DNA of 64,000 nt from Bisporella sp. PMI_857 (Eukaryota > Ascomycota > Leotiomycetes > Helotiales > Helotiaceae). The notes beneath the pieces were generated by a model, which saw nothing but the letters and a program-made list of their open reading frames with translations, made no database searches and was not told the origin of the DNA. Positions within the stretch are counted from its first letter, which is position 1. The number at the start of each line of letters is the position of its first letter. The DNA is taken from positions 1 through 64,000 of the forward strand of contig JAJSPD010000016.1 in NCBI GenBank assembly GCA_021307315.1, written 5' to 3'. A program made the position numbers and the translations under genes. Positions 25,087-37,700 of this stretch are shown piece by piece.

Positions 25087-27521
25087 CCAGCGCTACCAGA
25101 TATGAAAGAAATGGAAATATTAATGTTTTTGAAAATATTCCGTACTTATAATACTTCGGAGTATGCATGGGCCTCAATCTTGAAGTTACGGATGTTCCTC
25201 GCTAGTCACTGGAGCCATTACAAATATGGTTTCCGGATCTCAGCTTGAATCATTGTACTCAGGAAATATTCCCTTATTGAACCAAAATGCAGATCTACTC
25301 ACAGCCATTTAGGCTGCCCGCCTGCATCAGCAATGAGACTACCTCACAATAGACTCAAAAAGAATAGTGGATCTCACTTCGAGGACTCTTTCAATTTCCC
25401 CAGGAGGCTCTAGTGAAAGACTTGTAATTAAGCAAGCTCCTCAATATCGCTTACAATGGGACTTCTTGGAAGTTCCATCGCTCACGGTGATGTTGCCCCT
25501 TTGGGAGTTGTATTTGTCACTACGCTACACCAAGTAGTCAAATTGATAGTTTAAAAGTTGCTTCCATAGCAAGTACCCTAAGAGAGAAGTTAGTTCTAAC
25601 CGGGTTGTTGCTGTCAGTGTTTTGGTCGTTGTCATTTTCGTAAACATTCTTATTACTCACTGGCGAGTTAAGTTTACTTCAACATAATCTACAGCAATAT
25701 TCTCTAGCAGGGGGAAGGCATAACTCAGAGCTATATCTACGTGTACGGGTACGCGTACTCGGTAGTCACTTCCTTCATCAATGACAATCCCAAACTGTTG
25801 AACATGTCCTTTTATAAGGAAAATTTGTTCAAGAAAATGCTTCTCGAATAGGATATTTTGCACTTACTATGAAGCTAGCAAAAGCTTGACAGCTAGAAAA
25901 GAACAAATATTTGTCTCCAGGTGATAGCTCTTTGGAAGGATTATCTATAAAGTAGCCTAAGATTAATCTGACTTTCGAATTATGCAATTGAAAAGCTTGA
26001 ACGTGTTCAAGAATATAGAGGGTGAGACAGGAAGGTGCTTCATTACCCTGTACTAGGAGAAGGGAATATCGGTCAGCGTGTTTTGCGATTCGGTGTATAC
26101 ACCTCATTCTCGGATCAAGTACCATCTTTAGCATTCTTTAATTTTATCAAATTCTATGTTAAACTGCTACCGGTACCCTTGCTGTCGATGATGTATTCGT
26201 TGTTATACCTCTTACAAGCTCTCCTATCAAACCACCAAAACAGGAGTGCAACACAGAATGTTCGTCAGCGGAGATGCAAAGGTAGAGCTTTGTTCCGCTC
26301 ATTTGCGCGCATGCGATGGATAATTACTCCTCCGACCGTGTTGCTCCAAGTTGGCTTTACAAACTATTATGACTTTTTACTTCTAGGAGAGCTATTCAGC
26401 TTTTATATCAAGATCTCACACTCCTGGTGTGCATAGGCTAGCAAGCATTTTTCTATCGAAGAGCCATTGGAAATAGATGGTTCAAAATTTCAAGGGGCTT
26501 CTGCAATGAGAACATTTTGATGTATTAATTATCACGAGCCTAACTGGAAGAGCTTCATGAAACTAGTCTATTTTGGCACGTGCGCTCATAGTACGGAATA
26601 AACTAGAACACTAATTCAGGCAACAGGGAACCTCGATCTTAGATCAGAAAGACCGACACTACATACTCCTTTCCTGTAAGCGTCAATCTAGATCCGCTCA
26701 CTGTTTCATCACAACCATCGCTATTGTTAACATGCTCTGTGTCCTCACCTTTGCTTTCTATCTAAGAGCATGATCCTCGGCTCAATCTAAGTATAGAGAA
26801 ATCTCAGCAGTAATATTTGTCGAATTACCATAGTCTGAGCGTCAACCCAATTCATTTTAGTTTATAATGGGCCTTTACTCACATCATGTATCGCCATTTT
26901 CTTCGTTCCCTTTCTTAAATCTCTTAAAGTTTTCTGGAGCGTGCCTGCTGTGCTTTTATAGTAAGCACTTTGATTAAGAAACCAATAATCGTATTCCACA
27001 TGGATCAATAAGCTTTAGGAGCACTCTCTTGAGTCATTCGATAATACTGCAAGTCTTATAAATGAAGAGGTATCCTGTTCTAATTTAGACTGGGCTGTCA
27101 GTAAACCTCTGAGAGAGCCAATAGGAGCAGTGCTGTTTTCGTATCCAGCTAGGCATTCGAATAGACTTTATTTAGTACCAATCGAAGCCTGAACCTGGGG
27201 CTGTGCTGAGCCAAAAAGATCCTCGAAGTTATAGAGCTCTGCCTGATCTTTTAAATTCAAACTACAGTAAAAACCACAGTGCTGTCGACTACCTTCATAT
27301 TGTCACTATTTCAACTTCGTCATTGATTTGAAGAATATGATGATATAGCGCAGTTGCTGATATCGCGGCTTCGCTCTGGAAGGTTAACCCAATATGTACA
27401 AATTCCCAACAGTATTAGATACAAAGAACAAAAATATTCACAATGAACCATGCAAGAAGTATATACAAGAATAAAAATCTCTGTTCCATGGCAGGCCACG
27501 GGAAACTGATCAACCACCTCA
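25087..27521. other. 2.4 kb gene-free AT-rich region
   Basis: No coding frame with family features and no terminal repeats recognised by eye. Short frames at 25829-26134 and 26035-26436 overlap on opposite strands and look random. Could be an old, point-mutated repeat, but I cannot show this without comparison. Confidence 0.4.
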
Positions 27522-29074
27522 TCACTGACATTGCTTCCACCATTCATTTCCAACACAAGTGTAAGGGGCTGCACAAGTGCCAGTTCCAGTCCATCCCTCA
27601 CCTCCACACTATCAATAGATTAGCTCCGTAATTGTTACTTTTAAATAAAGGAGAGGGAGCTCCGGTGAATGTCTTAAGAGCCGAGACTACCAAGTAAGTG
27701 GTTGTCTCGGCTCTCAATCAGCGCTTCAGTTCCCAGGTCTTGGAAAGAGAATTGACTATTTGGAGGTGGAATTAACTTACTTGTCCCCATTGAGGAATAG
27801 TGCCTCCAGTTCCGCCAGTCGGGGTTGGGGTCGGTCCGGCCGTCGTGATTGTTGTCAATGTCGTCGTAGGTGCCGGAAGCCCCAAATTACTAGCCGCCGC
27901 ATCCAAGAACCCTGGGTTTTGCCACACGCGACTAGCATCCCACATCATGATACCAGTAAAGGTATCATACCCCTTTCCGTACTGAATAATTGGGGCAAGA
28001 GTGGCAGCATCGACATATCCCGAGCCAGCAGCGCCAGGACCGCCTGGGACGCCGATCATGAGCTTAACATTGGGGTTCTTGGAAGCGGTTTTCGCCCAAT
28101 TATGCCAGACAGGGTAGTTCCAGGCGTTGGGGTTGTTGAAGTTTTGTACACCACACCAGTTATTATAGAATTGGATCATGACGATGTCAAAGAAGACTTG
28201 GCCGTCCAACATGGCTCCATTCGCTCTGTCGGGAAACTCGCATTGGGGTGCGACAGTCAGAAGCCAGTTCTTGCCAGTGGAAGCTTTATCAGCATCCATG
28301 AGTCGGCGGAGCTCTACTCCAAAGGGGATCATGTTGTTAACGGTTGCCTCGTAGTCGAAATCAAAACCATCCACGGCTGACGTGCCAAATGGGCGGGGAA
28401 CACCGCTGTTATATGGGCCAAAGATCTTCCAGATATTCTGTGCTCCGGCTGTAGCGGCGGCAGCGCTGTCAAAACCACCCTCTGTGTAGGTTGCACCTCC
28501 GATAGAGAGTAAAATGGTCTTGCCATAGGTTTTTTGACAGGTCACAATATCCGCCCTAAAAATTGTCAGAGAATTAAAGATATATCAAAAGTTCTTACGC
28601 ACTCAACATCTTTGCAATATAACAGCTTCGATCCTGTAATTGTAGCGCAACCGTCTTGTTGATTGGCAAGGTTAATCTCTGGGTTTTTGAGGCTGACTAG
28701 GAAGGCAACCGGGATAATCTGAATACAAGCCAAGGTTAGTTCGCCTTTATGACCTATCCGTATGTATGGTTCGCATATTTATAGACTCACGTTCAAGCTC
28801 GTGCCTAGGTTTGATTAGCATACTGTCAATTTCGTGCTACCAAAAGAGTACCACTTACTGGCGCAATACAAAGACAATCTACCCTGGGCGATGCCGGGAG
28901 TTCCAACATTCATGGAATTTTGACCTGTGAAGGGTCAACTCGAGCTTCTTACACAAACAGACATGGGGTCATACCCCAATAGACGGCAATGTTCTTGAAC
29001 GATCCTGAGTTATAGCCTGCAGAGACGATTTGCACTAGGGTGAGCAAAGCGCTCAAGCCTTGAAAGGAAACCAT
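27522..29074 (-). CDS. Secreted class III chitinase (GH18) with C-terminal CBM1
   Basis: Endo-acting beta-1,4-N-acetylglucosaminidase of glycoside hydrolase family 18 with a fungal cellulose/chitin-binding module. Exons: 29074-28975, 28924-28859, 28804-28791, 28718-28603, 28555-27781 and 27608-27522, giving about 385 aa. The first 19 residues (MVSFQGLSALLTLVQIVSA) are a signal peptide. KTILLSIGG and the catalytic DGFDFDYE (Asp161, Asp164, Asp166, Glu168) define GH18; MIQFYNNWCG and GIMMWDASR complete the barrel. A Thr/Pro-rich linker (about 325-350) leads to CBM1: QWGQCGGEGWTGTGTC, then APYTC and EWWKQCQ. Exon 3 is only 14 nt. The last intron (27780-27609) is 172 nt, and its retention would stop the protein just before the CBM1 cysteines. 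Confidence 0.93.
27677..27714. repeat. Perfect inverted repeat (hairpin) inside the last chitinase intron
   Basis: AGAGCCGAGAC at 27677-27687 is exactly complementary to GTCTCGGCTCT at 27704-27714. Inside it, after a T-T mismatch, ACCA pairs with TGGT, leaving a six-base loop. The stem lies within the unusually long intron separating the catalytic and binding domains. Confidence 0.85.
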
Positions 29075-30630
29075 AGCCAAATTTATGAAAGGAGCGTGAA
29101 GAATAGAATATCTACAGGTTGAAATCCCTACTGTGAAAATATAAACCTAGGTTCTAGAGCCGCCTTTATAGCAACAGGACATGTCTATGATATTGTACCC
29201 GTTGGTCCCTCAAAATGGAACACTTCCTGAATGGAACCAGCAAGAGATCTTGCGATGGCAAGCTTAAGGTACATGCGCGAAGTGGAAGGTTTCATCGACT
29301 TCTACCTCTCCCATGATGGTACTTACAACATGGAGGGTTGGATCTAGCTGAGGTCCAAATGCAATCTTAAAATGAAAGACATTGTCAGCGGTGCCGAGGA
29401 CTTCTTAGCCCAAGCACCAGAGTCAAGATACCCATCCTTGCCCTCGTGATCAAGGGTCGGTGCGACCTACTCACGCGGCGGTCAATGTTCGCGAGAGCTT
29501 GATGGTAGAGCCAGGGCCTCTCAATATCGCATGACAGATCTTAAATGTGCGGCCAAAAACCTTAATACTCGACAGGTGCACCGTATCAATACGGCACAGA
29601 TGGAAATGCGCCTTGTACGACCATCCTGATAAGAGATTGGAAGGTGAAATCAATCGCGTTCAGGAAGTTGATCAAGACCCTACTGATAGAGTAGCATGTC
29701 TGGCGAAACAGAGCGCTGCCTTGCATGCAAGTAATTTTACATTCCAACGAGGGAGAGCGCGTCGCGCAGTAACGTCGCGTCTAGATGCGGAAAAGGAGAT
29801 GAGGTAGGGCGGGAGATCGTCAGGGCATCTTGCTGTTCATTTAGGGCTCTTTTGCCGTGCCACTCTCCAACTTCAGTCAGATGTCGTACATTTTACGTAG
29901 ATTTCGGTACCGGGATAGTATAAGTTCTTCGGCTGGAGAGATCTACTTAGGTCGTAGTCAAGTCCTTCCCATGACATCGCTAGAAGCTTGGGGTAACGTT
30001 ACGACAGATCAGCTGCCGGTAGATGTGAAACACTTCACGGAGGCGCATACATAGGGGTAATGAAAACACATGAAGCCTCTGGGAGATATCTACCTTATAC
30101 TGAGTGACTCTAGTCGATGTCCTGCCTTAAAAGGGGAGCAAGCGGCCGTTGCAGATCAAGAATGTGAAAGTCTTGGCGCCTATCTCTCTTCCATTGCCAA
30201 CACAAATCACTCTCTTATGGCGGAAGATTGGAAGTCCCTAATTCATGCAACAATATTGTAACTTTTTGCTCTTTCTAGATAGTGCCGCTTCGATCGTCTG
30301 GAGCATGTATCAAAAAGAAGTATTGGTTAATCACGTGACTAATAACCACCAGCCGAGTTTTTGTTTCCCTTGCAAGAGCTTCAAAGCCTAGATACATAGA
30401 ACTCTGAAATGCGCAGACTAACGCGTATGAACATACTAATCCTCATACCATAGGAAGTGGTGTGACTTGCAAAGTCACCAAGAATGCCGCTCCGAAAGAG
30501 GAAATTTTCGGCGGCGAAGTGGAGATGACGACTCAGGCTTCCGCATTTCATAAATAACTCGCTCTATCATATGATATAGATGATCTTCAACTTCTGTTCA
30601 CACATCCAAAGTTGATATCTTTTATTCGAA
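29075..30630. other. Intergenic region between chitinase and flavin monooxygenase starts
   Basis: Divergent flank of two genes, presumably with both promoters. Frames at 29547-29807 and 29857-30054 lack domain features or conserved-looking composition and are not called. Confidence 0.45.
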
Positions 30631-32184
30631 ATGGGATCTATTTCTCCCACAGCTCAAAGGATCGCTGTGATCGGGGCCGGTCCAGGGGGTCTTGCAGCGG
30701 CAAAGTATATCTTTCTTAGAGTTCACATTTCTAAGTCATACGGCTAACTTATAGTCTAGATATCTAAAGGCAGAAAAATGTTTCGAGGTGATCGACATAT
30801 TCGAGCAACGCGCCTCCGTAGCAGGCGTCTGGGTGGCTACCCCCGAAGCCTCCCAGGATCCGACATTCACCATCCCGCGCACCCGGCCATCAAAGGTTCC
30901 TTCCCAAGCTCACTTCCAATCCACTCCAGATGGCAACACAAAGGGGCCGGTCTTTGTCTCGCCCGTCTACGACTCCCTAGATACAAATATCCCGCACACC
31001 CTGATGAACTTTTCTGATTTCCCGTTTCCGGATGCGGTGCCGCTATTTCCATCTCACAAGATCGTGAGACAATACTTAGAAGACTATTCGGTGAATATAC
31101 GGCATTTAATCAAATTCTCGACGCAAGTCTTAGATGTCAAGCCTGTTGAGGGAGGGAGATGGTGGGTTACTACGAAAGAGGTGGTGAGTGGGAAGGAGGA
31201 ACAGAAACTCTACGACGCAGTGATCGTTAGTAGTGGGCATTATGATGATCCGTATCTACCGGATATACCTGGACTGGTGGAGTGGGAGAGATCATTCCCA
31301 GGAAGCATTTCGCATTCCAAGTTTTATAGGAGGGCGGAGGATTATAGAGGGAAAGTATGTACTGTTTAGGTGATGTATGACATGATTAAGCTGATGAGTA
31401 GCAGAAGGTTGTGGTCGTAGGGAACTCAGCGTCAGGGAGTGACATCTCAAACGAGATTTGTAAGGTATCAGCGAACCCCTTGTTGATTTCGGAGCGGAAT
31501 TCTGGAACACTTAGTATCACCCAGAACCCATCGATTGAGATTGTGGGCGAGATCACTTCGTTCGATAAAGACAATCGGTCTATACACTTTTCGTGCGGTA
31601 GAATCGAAAAGCACATTGACTATACACTCTTTGCTACTGGTTACATGTACTCGTACCCTTTCCTCCAGAATCTATCACCACTACCCCCAGTCTGCTCTTC
31701 TGGACTTAGAGTAGAGAACATCTACTTCAACATGATCTATCACCCCGCACCAACCCTATTTTTCACTGGTCTCCCGCAGCGGGTCGTTCCCTTTCCAATA
31801 GCTGAAGCCCAAATGGCTGCCATTGCACGTGTACTATCAGGACGTTTGCAGTTGCCTTCTGGGAAAGCCATGCATGCCGAAGAGCAGCAGCGTTTAGCTG
31901 GCCGCGTTGATGACAAGGCATTCCACGATATGAAGTTCCCAGAGGACGTCGACTATATCAATTCATTGCATTGCTGGGCTTCTTTGGCTCAACGAAACGT
32001 CATTCTGGAGAATGACGGCATCGGGAAGCTTCCTGCGCATTGGAACGAGGATAAAAGATGGCTAAGGAGTATAATGCCTGAGGTCAAAGCCGCGTCGAGG
32101 CTTCTCGGGGATAGAAGACACAAGATCAAAACTTTGGCAGAACTTGGATTTGAATTCGAAAAATCGAAATTGGGCAAGATTTAG
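30631..32184 (+). CDS. Flavin-containing monooxygenase (FMO-like)
   Basis: FAD/NADPH-dependent monooxygenase, 482 aa. Exons 30631-30704, 30760-31354 and 31405-32184. The N-terminal FAD motif IGAGPGG (about 15-20) follows a short Ser-rich leader. The FMO fingerprint FPGSISHSKFY (FxGxxxHxxxY) is intact, the second dinucleotide motif is VVVVGNSASGSDI, and an LFATGY motif follows. These features place it with N/S-oxidising FMOs rather than with classical Baeyer-Villiger enzymes. Its TAG stop overlaps the TAA stop of the convergent Zn2Cys6 gene. Substrate unknown; proximity to the 5-oxoprolinase block suggests, but does not show, a nitrogen-containing substrate. Confidence 0.9.
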
Positions 32185-34451
32185 ATAACGCCCATCGTAA
32201 AGTCTCCTAGCTCAGACCATAACATGTTGTTTTCCGTCCAAACCGAATCGAGCAGATTGTCCCCCTGCAACTTTTCGGTTCCGTTTGCGCTGGATTTTTG
32301 CTGCAAAACCTCAATAGACGCGTCGATAGCACGGCTATATATGCTTGATTCGCCCAGTAGATCATGAACAAGGCTCGCAATCTGAGAGTTCATATCCTCG
32401 AGTGAAAAGATGGGTTGGGTTTGGGGATTATCGCCTGTGTACGAAGCTGGGCTGACAGGCATGGACGCTTGATTGCTCACGGATACTACTAGACGTCTGA
32501 ACACTAGTGCCGTACGTTTTGCATGAGTCCACCGTTCGGGAAATGCTTCAAGCATCTCAGCGCACATCGCAAGTTCTTTCCCCATGTCCGGACCATTTGG
32601 ACCGCTGCGCACAATGCAAAAAAGTAGAATCGGAGTCAGCGCAACGAAGCGGCACATTGTTACATAGTTCATCGGCATATGGCGGTGTTCAAACAGCACA
32701 CCGCTAAGCTGTATGTACTTCTGCGCACAGCTTTGCAGTTCTTTGAGGTGGCTGTCTGTAATTGAGGAGTTGAAGTGGGATGGGCTATATAGCAAGAGTA
32801 GCAAGTTCTGGTAGCGGAAATTAAGCCACGGGATCGTATTATGGAAAGGTACGGCATCGCGTTCCTGAGGGGTAACTAGACATCCATGAGTATACCAATT
32901 CTCAATCTTTGATCGCAATTCCTGGATGACAATTTTTTTGTCTGTCAAAGAGAGGGATGTAGATTTATATGAATCTGTAAAGTGTATCCGCTGGAGAATT
33001 TGCTCCTCTAGTCGTCGCAAAGCAATTACATGCCTGTTGATTTGGAGAGTTAAGGTATGACGGGATGCTTCAGATGAGCTGTATTCTTCCAACGTTATGC
33101 TTGGCAATGGGACATTAATATTGTCATCGTGAATACCAAAAGGAAGCCCCAAAGTCGCTGAGACTATTCGATCCAGTGTCCAGACACTCCAGAACAATCT
33201 ATGTCTCATCTCTACTTGGCGAATACCCAGATCTTCATGAACGAATGCTTGTCGACTGAGTCCCATGCGGATTACCTGACGCGTAAGCACACCCGTTATT
33301 TTCCACGGCCATATCGTTGAGGGCTCAAATAGACTATAGAGGCCAAGTAACAAACACGTTTGGACAGAATCGATGTCATCGACGAGAAGACATTGACGAA
33401 TTATGTTGGGGTAGGCTATATTGAACTTTGAAACAGTAGAGTCCGGGACTTGACCAATTCGTTGTAAGGTTGTGCAACCTATCGCCATAAGAATATACAG
33501 CTTCGTGGGTATCTTCTCTAGACATTGCGGTTGGAAGATTCCCAAACCTTTCATATCTGCCATGACTTTAGCTTGATCCATAAACGGATAAGATCTATGT
33601 ATGTGGCGGAAGTAAGCTTCGGCAAATATGAGAGCTGCAGACTTGTCTGGCATACGCTCTGTGACGGGCATCCGTTGTAGTAGTCGCGCTTGCGGTGGCT
33701 GTGGGTTACTTTGGTGCGACGGACCATCCATCAGTGTTTGGGGTGGTTGTGTAGGATTTTGAGGATGCAAGCTATCTATAAATGCATTTACCGAGCCATG
33801 GTCGACAGCCTCTTTTGCACGATCAGTTGGTGAGGCAGATGTGACATCTTGATCACCATCGGGAGAAGTCACGTGTACCATTGAGCTGGTTTGTTCTTCT
33901 AGCGATACTGCATCCTCATTCCTTGCCGTGTCATTCTCATGGGTAGGAGTAGGCACTTTCGCCGTTTCCATGGAAATATCTGCTCCAGTCTCAAGGCACT
34001 CAACCGAAGAGCCACCTGACAGGATTTTCTCATCGATGTATCTCGACAACCACTCAACTCTTGCCTGCAGTTGCCGAGCCTGGCGTATGGGAGGCACAGA
34101 TGCCTCTGAGAAGGAGCATTGTAATCCGCTATTGAGACATAGTGTACAAGCAGGTCGAGTCTTACTACATTTCCTCTTCATCCGCCTGCAGCGTTCACAG
34201 GCAGGCTGCGCCAATATCCTACGACGCGTGACATCGCTATCAACTGTGGGAACGTCAATAGTGCCATTTGAGGGACTAGTTCCGCTCTGGGAAGTAGGGA
34301 CTTCTGAGTCTTGCCCAACATCAGAACCACGGTTCGTCGTCGTCGGGGCTTTGGATATGCGGAAGCGGTGGAGTGACTTCTCCATTGCGGACAGTACCCG
34401 CAAGGTGAAGGAGGTGTAACAGGCGCCGGAACGGGTAAAATCTATCTGCAC
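32181..34451 (-). CDS. Zn2Cys6 fungal-specific transcription factor
   Basis: Uninterrupted frame of up to 756 aa. The binuclear zinc cluster CERCRRMKRKCSKTRPAC then TLCLNSGLQC begins near residue 86, spacing C-x2-C-x6-C-x6-C-x2-C-x6-C, followed by a short linker and a coiled-coil-like segment (ARQLQARVEWLSRYI). The middle holds the fungal_trans homology region: AEAYFRHIHRSYPFMDQ, YILMAIGCTTLQRIG, LLGLYSLFEPS and RLFWSVWTLDRIVS. Start could instead be Met23 (34385), which begins MEKSLHRFR. It is the likely pathway regulator of this block. Its 5' flank (34452-34768) abuts the 3' end of the 5-oxoprolinase gene. Confidence 0.92.
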   Translation of the reverse strand: MQIDFTRSGACYTSFTLRVLSAMEKSLHRFRISKAPTTTNRGSDVGQDSEVPTSQSGTSPSNGTIDVPTVDSDVTRRRILAQPACERCRRMKRKCSKTRPACTLCLNSGLQCSFSEASVPPIRQARQLQARVEWLSRYIDEKILSGGSSVECLETGADISMETAKVPTPTHENDTARNEDAVSLEEQTSSMVHVTSPDGDQDVTSASPTDRAKEAVDHGSVNAFIDSLHPQNPTQPPQTLMDGPSHQSNPQPPQARLLQRMPVTERMPDKSAALIFAEAYFRHIHRSYPFMDQAKVMADMKGLGIFQPQCLEKIPTKLYILMAIGCTTLQRIGQVPDSTVSKFNIAYPNIIRQCLLVDDIDSVQTCLLLGLYSLFEPSTIWPWKITGVLTRQVIRMGLSRQAFVHEDLGIRQVEMRHRLFWSVWTLDRIVSATLGLPFGIHDDNINVPLPSITLEEYSSSEASRHTLTLQINRHVIALRRLEEQILQRIHFTDSYKSTSLSLTDKKIVIQELRSKIENWYTHGCLVTPQERDAVPFHNTIPWLNFRYQNLLLLLYSPSHFNSSITDSHLKELQSCAQKYIQLSGVLFEHRHMPMNYVTMCRFVALTPILLFCIVRSGPNGPDMGKELAMCAEMLEAFPERWTHAKRTALVFRRLVVSVSNQASMPVSPASYTGDNPQTQPIFSLEDMNSQIASLVHDLLGESSIYSRAIDASIEVLQQKSSANGTEKLQGDNLLDSVWTENNMLWSELGDFTMGVI

Positions 34452-34768
34452 CCGGGCTTGGCAGCGAAATTATTTTAACACGTGATTAAAGTAGTCGTGA
34501 GAGGTTTCCGACAGGCTATCAGTTTCGAATATAGTCTGAAAGAAGATGCTTGACGTGCGGAGAATGTTCCGACCTGAGAGTAAATGGTTTCCTGCTAAAA
34601 TATCTGAATTCCTTATCTGTTATTGTGTTTTTTCCTACTTCAATCACTCGGCCGAAGCTACAATTGCGTGATAAGAGGTGGAGCTTCATAAAAAATAGCA
34701 GATACGGACGAGCCCCGCCTGTTCTTCTTCAGGCACTGAGTTCATTGCATCTACATCTACATGCTTAG

Positions 34769-37700
34769 CTAACTATCAGGTGTCCCCCATCCGCCACCTC
34801 CTGGTGTTTGGATTTCTATTATCTCCCCAGGCTCCAACCACACAATCGCCTTGCTTCCAAGATTGCTCTTCTCAAACGTCCCATCTTGCCCCCTCTTATA
34901 CACAAAGTTTCTACCAACAGACCCTGGCTCGCCCCCTTCCATACCGTAGGGTCGGAATACTCTTCGTTCAGAAATAATGCTAAACTTGAGTGGTAATCGT
35001 GCTTCGACACGTCTGATGATTCCGTCTCCACCATAGAAACGTCCCTTGCCTCCTGTCCCTCTATTAATGGCATACTTTCGCACGATAACAGCTGTTCGCT
35101 TCTCAATAATTTCTAGATCTGTACTAGGAGTGTTTGTTCCGTGGACGTGTGTTCCGTGCGCACCATCTTGGGATGTATCGTCAGCGAATGTGCAAGGTAT
35201 CCTCTGACTTTGCGATATGTCTGAATCGCCAGAATATAACTGGTAGTAAAATAGACGCAGGGTTCTAAGGGAAGGATGACTTACGCCATGTTGGGCCTGC
35301 ACCGCTCCCTCCTCCAAGACTTTCTCCATAGTTCCAGCCTGGAATTGCCAAACCAGTCACAGGATCTTTACCTCCAAGCCCCCAACCAAATGAATTCGCA
35401 CATCCTTGACTTGCTGCGCAAGATCCAAATGCTCTAAAAATAGTATCCGTTATCCTCTGACTTGAAATTGTACCACCACATATCCCCACATTAGGTGATG
35501 GATTGAGGATGGTGCCTTCAGGTATCGAAATGATGACTGGGTTGAGACATCCTTGATTCAAAGGTATCTCGATATCAATCAGACACCGAAGCGCGTATAT
35601 TACAGCACTATAAGTTATGGAGATAGGCGCATTCATGTTTCCATGTATCTGAGGGCCAGTTCCCTCAAAGTCGAAGGTCGCAGAACCTGTGTCTCCATCT
35701 ATCGTGATCTTCAATTTTACTGGCGTGCCGTCGTCATAGTAATCAATAGCTTCTAGAATTCGTCTCTCTGGTGGAAATGAGCGGAAGTAATTGCGGACTG
35801 CTAGCTCAGCATTGTCTTGGATGCCATTCATGTAACTATGAACTACTGGGATACCAAATTCCGAGCACAGTTTCTGTAGAAGATTGATGCCCCTCTGGTT
35901 CGAAGATGCTTGTGCTTTTAGGTCTGAGAGGTTATCATTAATGCGCCTGGTAACACTACAGCCAGGGAAGTCCGCAGCGCGGTTAAATGCTGCACGAATG
36001 TCGTCCTCCAAGAACACACCATTACTAATGATCTTCATAGACTTGACATTCAGCCCTTCTTCCCATAGGTACTTGGATTCTGGTGCCATGCTTGTAATTC
36101 CAACGCCGCCTATGTCTGTGTGATGACCTCTTGAAGCGACATAGAATACGAGTCTCTCCTCAAAGAAAACGGGTGTAATGACTGTCAAATCTGGGAGATG
36201 GGTACCGCCGCATGAGGGATGATTGGTCAATAGTACGTCACCAGGTTCTAGTTTCCCTTCCCACAGGCGATGCTGATATTGAATTGCAAATTGCATACTT
36301 CCGAGGTGCACCGGACTATATGTTTCCCGTCAGCCAAATTGCTCTTGGCATACTCTGTAAATTGATAGCATCATGGAAAATATAATAAATCAAATATGAC
36401 CTACACATGGGGTGCATTGGCAACCAGTTTACCATCATGAGAGAAAATAGCGCATGAGAAGTCAAGTCGTTCTTTAATACTCGTGCTGATGGATGTTCTC
36501 TGAAGCGTGTTGCCCATTTGCTCAGCGATAGACATGAATCTATTAGCAAAAACAGACAATTGGATAGGGTTGATGGTGGTAGAAAGACCTGTTTGAGCTG
36601 CGTCTTCTTCGGCCCTGTCGATGATGATGTGATTTCGAAGCTTGCAGGCGCAGAAGTATTTTTCGATGACAATGCTTTGTGTTTTGTCGATCAGTAAAGC
36701 AGGCCCCTAATTAATTAGCACAATTAAAGTAAATTGTAAGCTATCGAAATGGCGACCTACAGATATCTTGGCTCCATGGGGAATTTCTTCCACTTTATAG
36801 ATAGGCACTTCTTGCCAACCCTCGTCAAGATAAACAGGCTGGGCAGCGGACGGCGAGACTTCATGGCTTTCCTCCTTAAGCAAATTCAGCTCCTCAAAAT
36901 TAATTTCTTCGGAAGCTCTAGAATCTTGCGCGGCGCTACCAGTAGCTCTCACTTTGATCTCAGAAACCAAAACCTTCTTAGCCAAGTTGAAACCGAATTC
37001 CCGAAGGTGCATCTTCGCAAATGCTTTCCCGTAATCTTCATCGTTCGGCGTTATTATTGGTAAAATTGTCTCTGTGCCCTGATAGTGAAGACTCAATAAA
37101 GCTGTATAGGTTATTGATGCCTCTTTGATGTCTTGAGAAACAAGATCCTGCTTGACCTTCGATTTTAGTGCCTCGATCCGATCTCTAATTTGAGGCAGAA
37201 CGTCCATGGAGAAGGTTAAGGAACAGGGTTCTGCCGCTTCTGACTCCACTTCGGCGACGGCAATTCCGTACGCTGAAAGGATAGAGGAGTAGGTGTGTAT
37301 TATAATTCTATTGATGCCAAGAGATGAAGCGATGGCACAAGCATGTTCTGGAAAAGTCAATTCACAGGCTCAACGTATAGAAAGAAATACCTACGAGGTC
37401 CAGCCCCTCCATATGTTACAAGGTTATGATTTTCTGTCGCAAATCCACGGGCTTCTGTTGCATTACGAATAGGACGTCCCATATTCTCATTGGCAATTTT
37501 CAGGAACCCAAGCGCAACTTGCTGTGGTGTCAACTCGACCATGAGCTCAGAATTGATATCTCTAGTGAGCTGCTCGAATTTTGCGGTAACCGTCTCTAAA
37601 TCCACAGGCTTATCGCCATTTGGACCAAAAATTGAAGGGAAAGACGAAGTTACCAAACGGCCAAGGAACAGGTTTGCGTCCGTAATCGTTAGCGGTCCAC

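Noticed and set aside
27760..28380. 206-codon plus-strand frame
   Set aside because: Antisense shadow of the chitinase catalytic exon.
33928..34419. 163-codon plus-strand frame
   Set aside because: Antisense to the Zn2Cys6 regulator's DNA-binding region; no features of its own.
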